From positions 186,001-250,000 of the forward strand of contig OU744737.1 of assembly GCA_916613615.1 (NCBI GenBank): a stretch of DNA of 64,000 bases. The letters are read 5' to 3'. The notes below the pieces were generated by a model that was not told the origin of the DNA, ran no database searches, and saw only the letters and a list, made by a program, of their open reading frames with translations. Position 1 is the stretch's first letter. Every line of letters starts with the position of its first letter. Shown here one piece after another: positions 24,286-38,200 of the stretch. The position numbers and the translations under genes were made by a program. This DNA comes from Steromphala cineraria. Lineage: Eukaryota; Mollusca; Gastropoda; Trochida; Trochidae.

Positions 24286-27200
24286 GCAGGGGTCGGTAGT
24301 TGTTAGAGGTTGAGATTGATGCAGGGAGTCTGTTGTTGTTAGAGGTTGAGATTGATGCAAGGTGTGGGTAGTTGTTAGAGGTTGAGATTGATGCAAGGTG
24401 TGGGTAGTTGTTAGAGGTTGAGATTGATGCAAGGTGTGGGTAGTTGTTAGAGGTTGAGATTGATGCAGGGAGTCGGTAGTTGTTAGAGGTTGAGATTGAT
24501 GCAAGGTATGGGTAGTTGTTAGAGGTTGAGATTGATGCAAGGTGTGGGTAGTTGTTAGAGGTTGAGATTGATGCAAGGGGTGGGTAGTTGTTAGAGGTTG
24601 AGATTGATGCAAGGTGTGGGTAGTTCTTAGAGGTTGAGATTGATGCAAGGTGTGGGTAGTTGTTAGAGGTTGAGATTGATGCAAGGTGTGGGTAGTTGTT
24701 AGAGGTTGAGATTGATGCAAGGTGTGGGTAGTTGTTAGAGGTTGAGATTGATGCAAGGGGTGGGTAGTTGTTAGAGGTTGAGATTGATGCAAGGTGTGGG
24801 TAGTTGTTAGAGGTTGAGATTGATGCAAGGTGTGGGTAGTTGTTAGAGGTTGAGATTGATGCAAGGTGTGGGTAGTTGTTAGAGGTTGAGATTGATGCAG
24901 GGAGTCTGTTGTTGTTAGAGGTTGAGATTGATGCAAGGTGTGGGTAGTTGTTAGAGGTTGAGATTGATGTAGGGAGTCTGTTGTTGTTAGAGGTTGAGAT
25001 TGATGCAAGGTGTCGGTAGTTGTGTGAGGTTGAGATTGATGCAAGGGGTCGGTAGTTGTGTGAGGTTGAGATTGATGCAAGGTGTGGGTAGTTGTTAGAG
25101 GTTGAGATTGATGCAAGGGGTCGGTAGTTGTTAGAGGTTGAGATTGATGCAGGGGGTCGGTAGTTGTTAGAGGTTGAGATTGATGCAGGGGGTCGGTAGT
25201 TGTGTGAGGTTGAGATTGATGCAAGGTGTGGGTAGTTGTTAGAGGTTGAGATTGATGCAGGGGTCGGTAGTTGTTAGAGGTTGAGATTGATGCAGGGAGT
25301 CTGTTGTTGTTAGAGGTTGAGATTGATGCAAGGTGTGGGTAGTTGTTAGAGGTTGAGATTGATGCAAGGTGTGGGTAGTTGTTAGAGGTTGAGATTGATG
25401 CAAGGTGTGGGTAGTTGTTAGAGGTTGAGATTGATGCAGGGAGTCGGTAGTTGTTAGAGGTTGAGATTGATGCAAGGTATGGGTAGTTGTTAGAGGTTGA
25501 GATTGATGCAAGGTGTGGGTAGTTGTTAGAGGTTGAGATTGATGCAAGGGGTGGGTAGTTGTTAGAGGTTGAGATTGATGCAAGGTGTGGGTAGTTCTTA
25601 GAGGTTGAGATTGATGCAAGGTGTGGGTAGTTGTTAGAGGTTGAGATTGATGCAAGGTGTGGGTAGTTGTTAGAGGTTGAGATTGATGCAAGGTGTGGGT
25701 AGTTGTTAGAGGTTGAGATTGATGCAAGGGGTGGGTAGTTGTTAGAGGTTGAGATTGATGCAAGGTGTGGGTAGTTGTTAGAGGTTGAGATTGATGCAGG
25801 GAGTCGGTAGTTGTTAGAGGTTGAGATTGATGCAAGGTATGGGTAGTTGTTAGAGGTTGAGATTGATGCAAGGTGTGGGTAGTTGTTAGAGGTTGAGATT
25901 GATGCAAGGGGTGGGTAGTTGTTAGAGGTTGAGATTGATGCAAGGTGTGGGTAGTTGTTAGAGGTTGAGATTGATGCAAGGTGTGGGTAGTTGTTAGAGG
26001 TTGAGATTGATGCAGGGAGTCTGTTGTTGTTAGAGGTTGAGATTGATGCAAGGGGTCGGTAGTTGTTAGAGGTTGAGATTGATGCAAGGTGTGGGTAGTT
26101 GTTAGAGGTTGAGATTGATGCAGGGGTTCGGTTGTTGTTAGAGGTTGAGATTGATGCAGGGAGTCTGTTGTTGTTAGAGGTTGAGATTGATGCAAGGTGT
26201 GGGGAGTTGTTAGAGGTTGAGATTGATGCAAGGTGTGGGTAGTTGTTAGAGGTTCAGATTGATGCAAGGGGTGGGTAGTTGTTAGAGGTTGAGATTGATG
26301 CAAGGTGTGGGTAGTTGTTAGAGGTTGAGATTGATGCAAGGTGTGGGTAGTTGTTAGAGGTTGAGATTGATGCAAGGTGTGGGTAGTTGTTCGAGGTTGA
26401 GATTGATGCAGGGAGTCTGTTGTTGTTAGAGGTTGAGATTGATGCAAGGGGTCGGTAGTTGTTAGAGGTTGAGATTGATGCAAGGTGTGGGTAGTTGTTA
26501 GAGGTTGAGATTGATGCAGGGGTTCGGTTGTTGTTAGAGGTTGAGATTGATGCAGGGAGTCTGTTGTTGTTAGAGGTTGAGATTGATGCAAGGTGTCGGT
26601 AGTTGTGTGAGGTTGAGATTGATGCAAGGTGTGGGTAGTTGTTAGAGGTTGAGATTGATGCAAGGGGTCGGTAGTTGTTAAAGGTTGAGATTGATGCAAG
26701 GTGTGGGTAGTTGATAGAGGTTGAGATTGATGCAAGGTGTGGGTAGTTGTTAGAGGTTGAGATTGATGCAAGGTGTGGGTAGTTGTTAGAGGTTGAGATT
26801 GATGCAAGGTGTGGGTAGTTGTTAGAGGTTGAGATTGATGCAAGGTGTCGGTAGTTGTTAGAGGTTGAGATTGATGCAAGGTGTGGGTAGTTGTTAGAGT
26901 TTGAGATTGATGCAAGGTGTGGGTAGTTGTTAGAGGTTGAGATTGATGCAAGGTGTGGGTAGTTGTTAGAGGTTGAGATTGATGCAAGGTGTGGGTAGTT
27001 GTTAGAGGTTGAGATTGATGCAGGGGGTCGGTAGTTGTTAGAGGTTGAGATTGATGCAGGGAGTCTGTTGTTGTTAGAGGTTGAGATTGATGCAAGGTGT
27101 CGGTAGTTGTGTGAGGTTGAGATTGATGCAAGGGGTCGGTAGTTGTGTGAGGTTGAGATTGATGCAAGGTGTGGGTAGTTGTTAGAGGTTGAGATTGATG

Positions 27201-29265
27201 CAAGGGGTCGGTAGTTGTTAGAGGTTGAGATTGATGCAGGGGGTCGGTAGTTGTTAGAGGTTGAGATTGATGCAGGGAGTCTGTTGTTGTTAGAGGTTGA
27301 GATTGATGCAGGGAGTCTGTTGTTGTTAGAGGTTGAGATTGATGCAAGGGGTCGGTAGTTGTGTGAGGTTGAGATTGATGCAAGGTGTGGGTAGTTGTTA
27401 GAGGTTGAGATTGATGCAGGGGTCGGTAGTTGTTAGAGGTTGAGATTGATGCAGGGAGTCTGTTGTTGTTAGAGGTTGAGATTGATGCAAGGTGTGGGTA
27501 GTTGTTAGAGGTTGAGATTGATGCAAGGTGTGGGTAGTTGTTAGAGGTTGAGATTGATGCAGGGTGTGGGTAGTTGTTAGAGGTTGAGATTGATGCAGGG
27601 AGTCGGTAGTTGTTAGAGGTTGAGATTGATGCAAGGTATGGGTAGTTGTTAGAGGTTGAGATTGATGCAAGGTGTGGGTAGTTGTTAGAGGTTGAGATTG
27701 ATGCAAGGGGTGGGTAGTTGTTAGAGGTTGAGATTGATGCAAGGTGTGGGTAGTTCTTAGAGGTTGAGATTGATGCAAGGTGTGGGTAGTTGTTAGAGGT
27801 TGAGATTGATGCAAGGTGTGGGTAGTTGTTAGAGGTTGAGATTGATGCAAGGTGTGGGTAGTTGTTAGAGGTTGAGATTGATGCAAGGGGTGGGTAGTTG
27901 TTAGAGGTTGAGATTGATGCAAGGTGTGGGTAGTTGTTAGAGGTTGAGATTGATGCAAGGTGTGGGTAGTTGTTAGAGGTTGAGATTGATGCAAGGGGTC
28001 GGTAGTTGTTAGAGGTTGAGATTGATGCAGGGGGTCGGTAGTTGTTAGAGGTTGAGATTGATGCAGGGAGTCTGTTGTTGTTAGAGGTTGAGATTGATGC
28101 AGGGAGTCTGTTGTTGTTAGAGGTTGAGATTGATGCAAGGGGTCGGTAGTTGTGTGAGGTTGAGATTGATGCAAGGTGTGGGTAGTTGTTAGAGGTTGAG
28201 ATTGATGCAGGGGTCGGTAGTTGTTAGAGGTTGAGATTGATGCAGGGAGTCTGTTGTTGTTAGAGGTTGAGATTGATGCAAGGTGTGGGTAGTTGTTAGA
28301 GGTTGAGATTGATGCAAGGTGTGGGTAGTTGTTAGAGGTTGAGATTGATGCAAGGTGTGGGTAGTTGTTAGAGGTTGAGATTGATGCAGGGAGTCGGTAG
28401 TTGTTAGAGGTTGAGATTGATGCAAGGTATGGGTAGTTGTTAGAGGTTGAGATTGATGCAAGGTGTGGGTAGTTGTTAGAGGTTGAGATTGATGCAAGGG
28501 GTGGGTAGTTGTTAGAGGTTGAGATTGATGCAAGGTGTGGGTAGTTCTTAGAGGTTGAGATTGATGCAAGGTGTGGGTAGTTGTTAGAGGTTGAGATTGA
28601 TGCAAGGTGTGGGTAGTTGTTAGAGGTTGAGATTGATGCAAGGTGTGGGTAGTTGTTAGAGGTTGAGATTGATGCAAGGGGTGGGTAGTTGTTAGAGGTT
28701 GAGATTGATGCAAGGTGTGGGTAGTTGTTAGAGGTTGAGATTGATGCAAGGTGTGGGTAGTTGTTAGAGGTTGAGATTGATGCAAGGTGTGGGTAGTTGT
28801 TAGAGGTTGAGATTGATGCAGGGAGTCTGTTGTTGTTAGAGGTTGAGATTGATGCAAGGTGTGGGTAGTTGTTAGAGGTTGAGATTGATGCAGGGAGTCT
28901 GTTGTTGTTAGAGGTTGAGATTGATGCAAGGGGTCGGTAGTTGTGTGAGGTTGAGATTGATGCAAGGGGTCGGTAGTTGTGTGAGGTTGAGATTGATGCA
29001 AGGTGTGGGTAGTTGTTAGAGGTTGAGATTGATGCAAGGGGTCGGTAGTTGTTAGAGGTTGAGATTGATGCAGGGGGTCGGTAGTTGTTAGAGGTTGAGA
29101 TTGATGCAGGGAGTCTGTTGTTGTTAGAGGTTTAGATTGATGCAGGGAGTCTGTAGTTGTTAGAGGTTGAGATTGATGCAAGGGGTCGGTAGTTGTGTGA
29201 GGTTGAGATTGATGCAAGGTGTGGGTAGTTGTTAGAGGTTGAGATTGATGCAGGGGTCGGTAGTT
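24268..29265 (+). repeat. Repeat family marked by GTAGTTCTTAGAGG
   Basis: A G-to-C change giving TAGTTCTTAGAGG appears near 24623, 25596, 27752, 28544 and, just past this block, 29587. In each case it sits at a matching position relative to the 35 bp unit on its left. The complement, CTCTAAGAACTA, is in domain B near 10430. The copies therefore share one ancestor and differ in length by whole units (971, 2159, 791 and 1043 bp between the associated 35 bp units). Confidence 0.85.
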
Positions 29266-32200
29266 GTTAGAGGTTGAGATTGATGCAGGGAGTCTGTTGT
29301 TGTTAGAGGTTGAGATTGATGCAAGGTGTGGGTAGTTGTTAGAGGTTGAGATTGATGCAAGGTGTGGGTAGTTGTTAGAGGTTGAGATTGATGCAAGGTG
29401 TGGGTAGTTGTTAGAGGTTGAGATTGATGCAGGGAGTCGGTAGTTGTTAGAGGTTGAGATTGATGCAAGGTATGGGTAGTTGTTAGAGGTTGAGATTGAT
29501 GCAAGGTGTGGGTAGTTGTTAGAGGTTGAGATTGATGCAAGGGGTGGGTAGTTGTTAGAGGTTGAGATTGATGCAAGGTGTGGGTAGTTCTTAGAGGTTG
29601 AGATTGATGCAAGGTGTGGGTAGTTGTTAGAGGTTGAGATTGATGCAAGGTGTGGGTAGTTGTTAGAGGTTGAGATTGATGCAAGGTGTGGGTAGTTGTT
29701 AGAGGTTGAGATTGATGCAAGGGGTGGGTAGTTGTTAGAGGTTGAGATTGATGCAAGGTGTGGGTAGTTGTTAGAGGTTGAGATTGATGCAAGGTGTGGG
29801 TAGTTGTTAGAGGTTGAGATTGATGCAAGGTGTGGGTAGTTGTTAGAGGTTGAGATTGATGCAGGGAGTCTGTTGTTGTTAGAGGTTGAGATTGATGCAA
29901 GGTGTGGGTAGTTGTTAGAGGTTGAGATTGATGTAGGGAGTCTGTTGTTGTTAGAGGTTGAGATTGATGCAAGGGGTCGGTAGTTGTTTGAGGTTGAGAT
30001 TGATGCAAGGTGTGGGTAGTTGTTAGAGGTTGAGATTGATGCAGGGGGTCGGTAGTTGTTAGAGGTTGAGATTGATGCAGGGAGTCTGTTGTTGTGTGAG
30101 GTTGAGATTGATGCAAGGTGTGGGTAGTTGTTAGAGGTTGAGATTGATGCAAGGTGTGGGTAGTTGTTAGAGGTTGAGATTGATGCAAGGTGTGGGTAGT
30201 TGTTAGAGGTTGAGATTGATGCAAGGTGTGGGTAGTTGTTAGAGGTTGAGATTGATGCAAGGTGTGGGTAGTTGTTAGAGGTTGAGATTGATGCAAGGTG
30301 TGGGTAGTTGTTAGAGGTTGAGATTGATGCAGGGAGTCGGTAGTTGTTAGAGGTTGAGATTGATGCAAGGTGTGGGTAGTTGTTAGAGGTTGAGATTGAT
30401 GCAAGGTGTGGGTAGTTGTGTGAGGTTGAGATTGATGCAAGGGGTGGGTAGTTGTTAGAGGTTGAGATTGATGCAAGGTGTGGGTAGTTGTTAGAGGTTG
30501 AGATTGATGCAAGGTGTGGGTAGTTGTTAGAGGTTGAGATTGATGCAAGGTGTGGGTAGTTGTTAGAGGTTGAGATTGATGCAAGGTGTGGGTAGTTGTT
30601 AGAGGTTGAGATTGATGCAAGGGGTGGGTAGTTGCTAGAGGTTGAGATTGATGCAAGGTGTGGGTAGTTGTTAGAGGTTGAGATTGATGCAAGGTGTGGG
30701 TAGTTGTTAGAGGTTGAGATTGATGCAAGGTGTGGGTAGTTGTTAGAGGTTGAGATTGATGCAAGGTGTGGGTAGTTGTTAGAGGTTGAGATTGATGCAG
30801 GGGGTCGGTAGTAGTTAGAGGTTGAGATTGATGCAGGGAGTCTGTTGTTGTTAGAGGTTGAGATTGATGCAAGGTGTCGGTAGTTGTGTGAGGTTGAGAT
30901 TGATGCAAGGTGTCGGTAGTTGTGTGAGGTTGAGATTGATGCAAGGTGTGGGTAGTTGTTAGAGGTTGAGATTGATGCAAGGGGTCGGTAGTTGTTAGAG
31001 GTTGAGATTGATGCAGGGGGTCGGTAGTTGTTAGAGGTTGAGATTGATGCAGGGAGTCTGTTGTTGTTTGAGGTTGAGATTGATGCAGGGAGTCTGTTGT
31101 TGTTAGAGGTTGAGATTGATGCAAGGGGTCGGTAGTTGTGTGAGGTTGAGATTGATGCAAGGTGTGGGTAGTTGTGTGAGGTTGAGATTGATGCAAGTTG
31201 TGGGTAGTTGTTAGAGTTTGAGATTGATGCAAGGTGTGGGTAGTTGTTAGAGTTTGAGATTGATGCAAGGTGTGGGTAGTTGTTAGAGGTTGAGATTGAT
31301 GCAAGGTGTGGGTAGTTGTTAGAGGTTGAGATTGATGCAAGGTGTGGGTAGTTGTTAGAGGTTGAGATTGATGCAAGGTGTGGGTAGTTGTTAGAGGTTG
31401 AGATTGATGCAAGGTGTGGGTAGTTGTTAGAGGTTGAGATTGATGCAAGGTGTGGGTAGTTGTTAGAGGTTGAGATTGATGCAAGGGGTGGGTAGTTGTT
31501 AGAGGTTGAGATTGATGCAAGGTGTGGGTAGTTGTTAGAGGTTGAGATTGATGAAAGGTGTGGGTAGTTGTTAGAGGTTGAGATTGATGCAAGGTGTGGG
31601 TAGTTGTTAGAGGTTGAGATTGATGCAGGGAGTCTGTTGTTGTTAGAGGTTGAGATTGATGCAAGGGGTCGGTAGTTGTGTGAGGTTGAGATTGATGCAA
31701 GGTGTGGGTAGTTGTTAGAGGTTGAAATTGATGCAGGGGGTCGGTAGTTGTTAGAGGTTGAGATTGATGCAGGGAGTCTGTTGTTGTTAGAGGTTGAGAT
31801 TGATGCAAGGTGTCGGTAGTTGTGTGAGGTTGAGATTGATGCAAGGTGTGGGTAGTTGTTAGAGGTTGAGATTGATGCAAGGGGTCGGTAGTTGTTAGAG
31901 GTTGAGATTGATGCAAGGTGTGGGTAGTTGTTAGAGGTTGAGATTGATGCAAGGTGTGGGTAGTTGTTAGAGGTTGAGATTGATGCAGGGAGTCTGTTGT
32001 TGTTAGAGGTTGAGATTGATGCAAGGGGTCGGTAGTTGTGTGAGGTTGAGATTGATGCAAGGTGTGGGTAGTTGTTAGAGGTTGAGATTGATGCAGGGGG
32101 TCGGTAGTTGTTAGAGGTTGAGATTGATGCAGGGAGTCTGTTGTTGTTAGAGGTTGAGATTGATGCAAGGTGTGGGTAGTTGTTAGAGGTTGAGATTGAT

Positions 32201-35200
32201 GCAAGGTGTGGGTAGTTGTTAGAGGTTGAGATTGATGCAAGGTGTGGGTAGTTGTTAGAGGTTGAGATTGATGCAAGGTGTGGGTAGTTGTTAGAGGTTG
32301 AGATTGATGCAAGGTGTGGGTAGTTGTTAGAGGTTGAGATTGATGCAAGGTGTGGGTAGTTGTTAGAGGTTGAGATTGATGCAAGGTTTGGGTAGTTGTT
32401 AGAGGTTGAGATTGATGCAGGGAGTCTGTTGTTGTTAGAGGTTGAGATTGATGCAAGGGGTCGGTAGTTGTTAGAGGTTGAGATTGATGCAAGGTGTGGG
32501 TAGTTGTTAGAGGTTGAGATTGATGCAGGGGGTCGGTAGTTGTTAGAGGTTGAGATTGATGCAGGGAGTCTGTTGTTGTTAGAGGTTGAGATTGATGCAA
32601 GGTGTCGGTAGTTGTGTGAGGTTGAGATTGATGCAAGGTGTGGGTAGTTGTTAGAGGTTGAGATTGATGCAAGGTGTGGGTAGTTGTTAGAGGTTGAGAT
32701 TGATGCAAGGTGTGGGTAGTTGTTAGAGGTTGAGATTGATGCAAGGTGTGGGTAGTTGTTAGAGGTTGAGATTGATGCAAGGTGTCGGTAGTTGTTAGAG
32801 GTTGAGATTGATGCAAGGTGTGGGTAGTTGTTAGAGGTTGAGATTGATGCAGGGAGTCTGTTGTTGTTAGAGGTTGAGATTGATGCAAGGGGTCGGTAGT
32901 TGTTAGAGGTTGAGATTGATGCAAGGTGTGGGTAGTTGTTAGAGGTTGGGATTGATGCAGGGGGTCGGTAGTTGTTAGAGGTTGAGATTGATGCAGGGAG
33001 TCTGTTGTTGTTAGAGGTTGAGATTGATGCAAGGTGTCGGTAGTTGTGTGAGGTTGAGATTGATGCAAGGTGTGGGTAGTTGTTAGAGGTTGAGATTGAT
33101 GCAAGGTGTGGTTAGTTGTTAGAGGTTGAGATTGATGCAAGGTGTCGGTAGTTGTTAGAGGTTGAGATTGATGCAAGGTGTGGGTAGTTGTTAGAGGTTG
33201 AGATTGATGCAAGGTGTGGGTAGTTGTTAGAGGTTGAGATTGATGCAAGGTGTGGGTAGTTGTTAGAGGTTGAGATTGATGCAGGGTGTCTGTTGTTGTT
33301 AGAGGTTGAGATTGATGCAAGGTGTGGGTAGTTGTTAGAGGTTGAGATTGATGCAAGGTGTGGGTAGTTGTTAGAGGTTGAGATTGATACAGGGGGTCGG
33401 TAGTTGTTAGAGGTTGAGATTGATGCAGGGAGTCTGTTGTTGTTAGAGGTTGAGATTGATGCAAGGTGTCGGAAGTTGTGTGAGGTTGAGATTGATGCGA
33501 GGTGTGGGTAGTTGTTAGAGGTTGAGATTGATGCAAGGGGTCGGTAGTTGTTAGAGGTTGAGATTGATGCAAGGTGTGGGTAGTTGTCAGAGGTTGAGAT
33601 TGATGCAAGGTGTGGGTAGTTGTTAGAGGTTGAGATTGATGCAAGGTGTGGGTAGTTGTTAGAGGTTGATATTGATGCAAGGTGTGGGTAGTTGTTAGAG
33701 GTTGAGATTGGTGCAAGGTGTGGGTAGTTGTTAGAGGTTGAGATTGATGCAAGGTGTGGGTAGTTGTTAGAGGTTGAGATTGATGCAGGGGGTCGGTAGT
33801 TGTTAGAGGTTGAGATTGATGCAGGGAGTCTGTTGTTGTTAGAGGTTGAGATTGATGCAAGGTGTCGGTAGTTGTGTGAGGTTGAGATTGATGCAAGGGG
33901 TCGGTAGTTGTGTGAGGTTGAGATTGATGCAAGGTGTGGGTAGTTGTTAGAGGTTGAGATTGATGCAAGGGGTCGGTAGTTGTGTGAGGTTGAGATTGAT
34001 GCAGGGGGTCGGTAGTTGTTAGAGGTTGAGATTGATGCAGGGAGTCTGTTGTTGTTAGAGGTTGAGATTGATGCAAGGGGTGGGTAGTTGTTAGAGGTTG
34101 AGATTGATGCAAGGTGTCGTTAGTTGTGTGAGGTTGAGATTGATGCAAGGTATCGGTAGTTGTTAGAGGTTGAGATTGATGCAAGGTGTCGGTAGTTGTT
34201 AGAGGTTGAGATTGATGCAAGGTGTGGGTAGTTGTTAGATGTTGAGATTGATGCAGGGGGTCGGTAGTTGTTAGAGGTTGAGATTGATGCAGGGAGTCTG
34301 TTGTTGTTAGAGGTTGAGATTGATGCAAGGGGTCGGTAGTTGTGTGAGGTTGAGATTGATGCAAGGTGTGGGTAGTTGTTAGAGGTTGAGATGTATGCAA
34401 GGTGTGGGTAGTTGTTTGAGGTTGAGATTGATACAGGGGGTCGGTAGTTGTTAGAGGTTGAGATTGATGCAAGGTGTCGGTAGTTGTTAGAGGTTGAGAT
34501 TGATGCAAGGTGTGGGTAGTTGTTAGAGGTTGAGATTGATGCAGGGGGTCGGTAGTTGTTAGAGGTTGAGATTGATGCAGGGAGTCTGTTGTTGTTAGAG
34601 GTTGAGATTGATGCAAGGGGTCGGTAGTTGTGTGAGGTTGAGATTGATGCAAGGTGTGGGTAGTTGTTAGAGGTTGAGATTGATGCAAGGTGTGGGTAGT
34701 TGTTAGAGGTTGAGATTGATGCAAGGTGTGGTTAGTTGTTAGAGGTTGAGATTGATGCAAGGTGTCGGTAGTTGTTAGAGGTTGAGATTGATGCAAGGTG
34801 TGGGTAGTTGTTAGAGGTTGAGATTGATGCAAGGTGTGGGTAGTTGTTAGAGGTTGAGATTGATGCAAGGTGTGGGTAGTTGTTAGAGGTTGAGATTGAT
34901 GCAGGGTGTCTGTTGTTGTTAGAGGTTGAGATTGATGCAAGGTGTGGGTAGTTGTTAGAGGTTGAGATTGATGCAAGGTGTGGGTAGTTGTTAGAGGTTG
35001 AGATTGATACAGGGGGTCGGTAGTTGTTAGAGGTTGAGATTGATGCAGGGAGTCTGTTGTTGTTAGAGGTTGAGATTGATGCAAGGTGTCGGAAGTTGTG
35101 TGAGGTTGAGATTGATGCAAGGTGTGGGTAGTTGTTAGAGGTTGAGATTGATGCAAGGGGTCGGTAGTTGTTAGAGGTTGAGATTGATGCAAGGTGTGGG

Positions 35201-38200
35201 TAGTTGTTAGAGGTTGAGATTGATGCAAGGTGTGGGTAGTTGTTAGAGGTTGAGATTGATGCAAGGTGTGGGTAGTTGTTAGAGGTTGAGATTGATGCAA
35301 GGTGTGGGTAGTTGTTAGAGGTTGAGATTGATGCAGGGTGTCTGTTGTTGTTAGAGGTTGAGATTGATGCAAGGTGTGGGTAGTTGTTAGAGGTTGAGAT
35401 TGATGCAAGGTGTGGGTAGTTGTTAGAGGTTGAGATTGATACAGGGGGTCGGTAGTTGTTAGAGGTTGAGATTGATGCAGGGAGTCTGTTGTTGTTAGAG
35501 GTTGAGATTGATGCAAGGTGTCGGAAGTTGTGTGAGGTTGAGATTGATGCAAGGTGTGGGTAGTTGTTAGAGGTTGAGATTGATGCAAGGGGTCGGTAGT
35601 TGTTAGAGGTTGAGATTGATGCAAGGTGTGGGTAGTTGTTAGAGGTTGAGATTGATGCAAGGTGTGGGTAGTTGTTAGAGGTTGAGATTGATGCAAGGTG
35701 TGGGTAGTTGTTAGAGGTTGATATTGATGCAAGGTGTGGGTAGTTGTTAGAGGTTGAGATTGGTGCAAGGTGTCGGTAGTTGTTAGAGGTTGAGATTGAT
35801 GCAAGGTGTGGGTAGTTGTTAGAGGTTGAGATTGATGCAGGGGGTCGGTAGTTGTTAGAGGTTGAGATTGATGCAGGGAGTCTGTTGTTGTTAGAGGTTG
35901 AGATTGATGCAAGGTGTCGGTAGTTGTGTGAGGTTGAGATTGATGCGAGGGGTCGGTAGTTGTGTGAGGTTGAGATTGATGCAAGGTGTGGGTAGTTGTT
36001 AGAGGTTGAGATTGATGCAAGGGGTCGGTAGTTGTGTGAGGTTGAGATTGATGCAGGGGGTCGGTAGTTGTTAGAGGTTGAGATTGATGCAGGGAGTCTG
36101 TTGTTGTTAGAGGTTGAGATTGATGCAAGGGATGGGTAGTTGTTAGAGGTTGAGATTGATGCAAGGTGTCGGTAGTTGTGTGAGGTTGAGATTGATGCAA
36201 GGTATCGGTAGTTGTGTGAGGTTGAGATTGATGCAAGGTGTCGGTAGTTGTTAGAGGTTGAGATTGATGCAAGGTGTGGGTAGTTGTTAGATGTTGAGAT
36301 TGATGCAGGGGGTCGGTAGTTGTTAGAGGTTGAGATTGATGCAGGGAGTCTGTTGTTGTTAGAGGTTGAGATTGATGAAAGGGGTCGGTAGTTGTGTGAG
36401 GTTGAGATTGATGCAAGGTGTGGGTAGTTGTTAGAGGTTGAGATTGATGCAGGGGGTCGGTAGTTGTTAGAGGTTGAGATTGATGCAGGGAGTCTGTTGT
36501 TGTTAGAGGTTGAGATTGATGCAAGGTGTCGGAAGTTGTGTGAGGTTGAGATTGATGCAAGGTGTGGGTAGTTGTTAGAGGTTGAGATTGATGCAAGGGG
36601 TCGGTAGTTGTTAGAGGTTGAGATTGATGCAAGGTGTGGGTAGTTGTTAGAGGTTGAGATTGATGCAAGGTGTGGGTAGTTGTTAGAGGTTGAGATTGAT
36701 GCAAGGTGTGGGTAGTTGTTAGAGGTTGAGATTGATGCAAGGTGTGGGTAGTTGTTAGAGGTTGAGATTGATGCAGGGTGTCTGTTGTTGTTAGAGGTTG
36801 AGATTGATGCAAGGTGTGGGTAGTTGTTAGAGGTTGAGATTGATGCAGGGGGTCGGTAGTTGTTAGAGGTTGAGATTGATGCAGGGAGTCTGTTGTTGTT
36901 AGAGGTTGAGATTGATGCAAGGTGTCGGTAGTTGTGTGAGGTTGAGATTGATGCAAGGGGTCGGTAGTTGTGTGAGGTTGAGATTGATGCAAGGTGTGGG
37001 TAGTTGTTAGAGGTTGAGATTGATGCAAGGGGTCGGTAGTTGTGTGAGGTTGAGATTGATGCAGGGGGTCGGTAGTTGTTAGAGGTTGAGATTGATGCAG
37101 GGAGTCTGTTGTTGTTAGAGGTTGAGATTGATGCAAGGGATGGGTAGTTGTTAGAGGTTGAGATTGATGCAAGGTGTCGGTAGTTGTGTGAGGTTGAGAT
37201 TGATGCAAGGTATCGGTAGTTGTGTGAGGTTGAGATTGATGCAAGGTGTCGGTAGTTGTTAGAGGTTGAGATTGATGCAAGGTGTGGGTAGTTGTTAGAT
37301 GTTGAGATTGATGCAGGGGGTCGGTAGTTGTTAGAGGTTGAGATTGATGCAGGGAGTCTGTTGTTGTTAGAGGTTGAGATTGATGCAAGGGGTCGGTAGT
37401 TGTGTGAGGTTGAGATTGATGCAAGGTGTGGGTAGTTGTTAGAGGTTGAGATTGATGCAGGGGGTCGGTAGTTGTTAGAGGTTGAGATTGATGAAGGGAG
37501 TCTGTTGTTGTTAGAGGTTGAGATTGATGCAAGGTGTCGGAAGTTGTGTGAGGTTGAGATTGATGCAAGGTGTGGGTAGTTGTTAGAGTTTGAGATTGAT
37601 GCAAGGGGTCGGTAGTTGTTAGAGGTTGAGATTGATGCAAGGTGTGGGTAGTTGTTTGAGGTTGAGATTGATGCAAGGTGTGGGTAGTTGTTAGAGGTTG
37701 AGATTGATGCTAGGTGTGGGTAGTTGTTAGAGGTTGAGATTGATGCAAGGTGTGGGTAGTTGTTAGAGGTTGAGATTGATGCAGGGTGTCTGTTGTTGTT
37801 AGAGGTTGAGATTGATGCACGGTGTGGGTAGTTGTTAGAGGTTGAGATTGATGCAAGGTGTGGGTAGTTGTTAGAGGTTGAGATTGATGCAAGGTGTGGG
37901 TAGTTGTTAGAGGTTGAGATTGATGCAAGGTGTGGGTAGTTGTTAGAGGTTGATATTGATGCAAGGTGTGGGTAGTTGTTAGAGGTTGAGATTGGTGCAA
38001 GGTGTGGGTAGTTGTTAGAGGTTGAGATTGATGCAAGGTGTGGGTAGTTGTTAGAGGTTGAGATTGATGCAGGGGGTCGGTAGTTGTTAGAGGTTGAGAT
38101 TGATGCAGGGAGTCTGTTGTTGTTAGAGGTTGAGATTGATGCAAGGTGTCGGTAGTTGTGTGAGGTTGAGATTGATGCAAGGGGTCGGTAGTTGTGTGAG

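Larger units (their letters stand above)
12828..29265 (+). repeat. Block C1, marked by thirteen 35-bp units
   Basis: ATGCAGGGGTCGG, one G short of the usual form, occurs near 12916, 14679, 15326, 16513, 17160, 18743, 20686, 22593, 24284, 25255, 27414, 28205 and 29248. The intervals are 1763, 647, 1187, 647, 1583, 1943, 1907, 1691, 971, 2159, 791 and 1043 bp. Each is a multiple of 36 minus exactly one base, so these are the only net length changes in about 454 units. The context is constant: a GGGAGTCTG unit lies on the right, and usually a TAGTTGTGT unit two positions to the left. The spread of one lesion at unit-quantised spacings is best explained by amplification of an older higher-order repeat. 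Confidence 0.93.

Noticed and set aside
29232..37676. Open frame of about 2,800 codons on the minus strand, and similar long frames throughout
   Set aside because: It is the satellite read in a frame without stops. The unit is 12 codons, starts are TTG, no non-repetitive domain flanks it, 35 and 37 bp units break the frame elsewhere, and orientation flips at the junctions.
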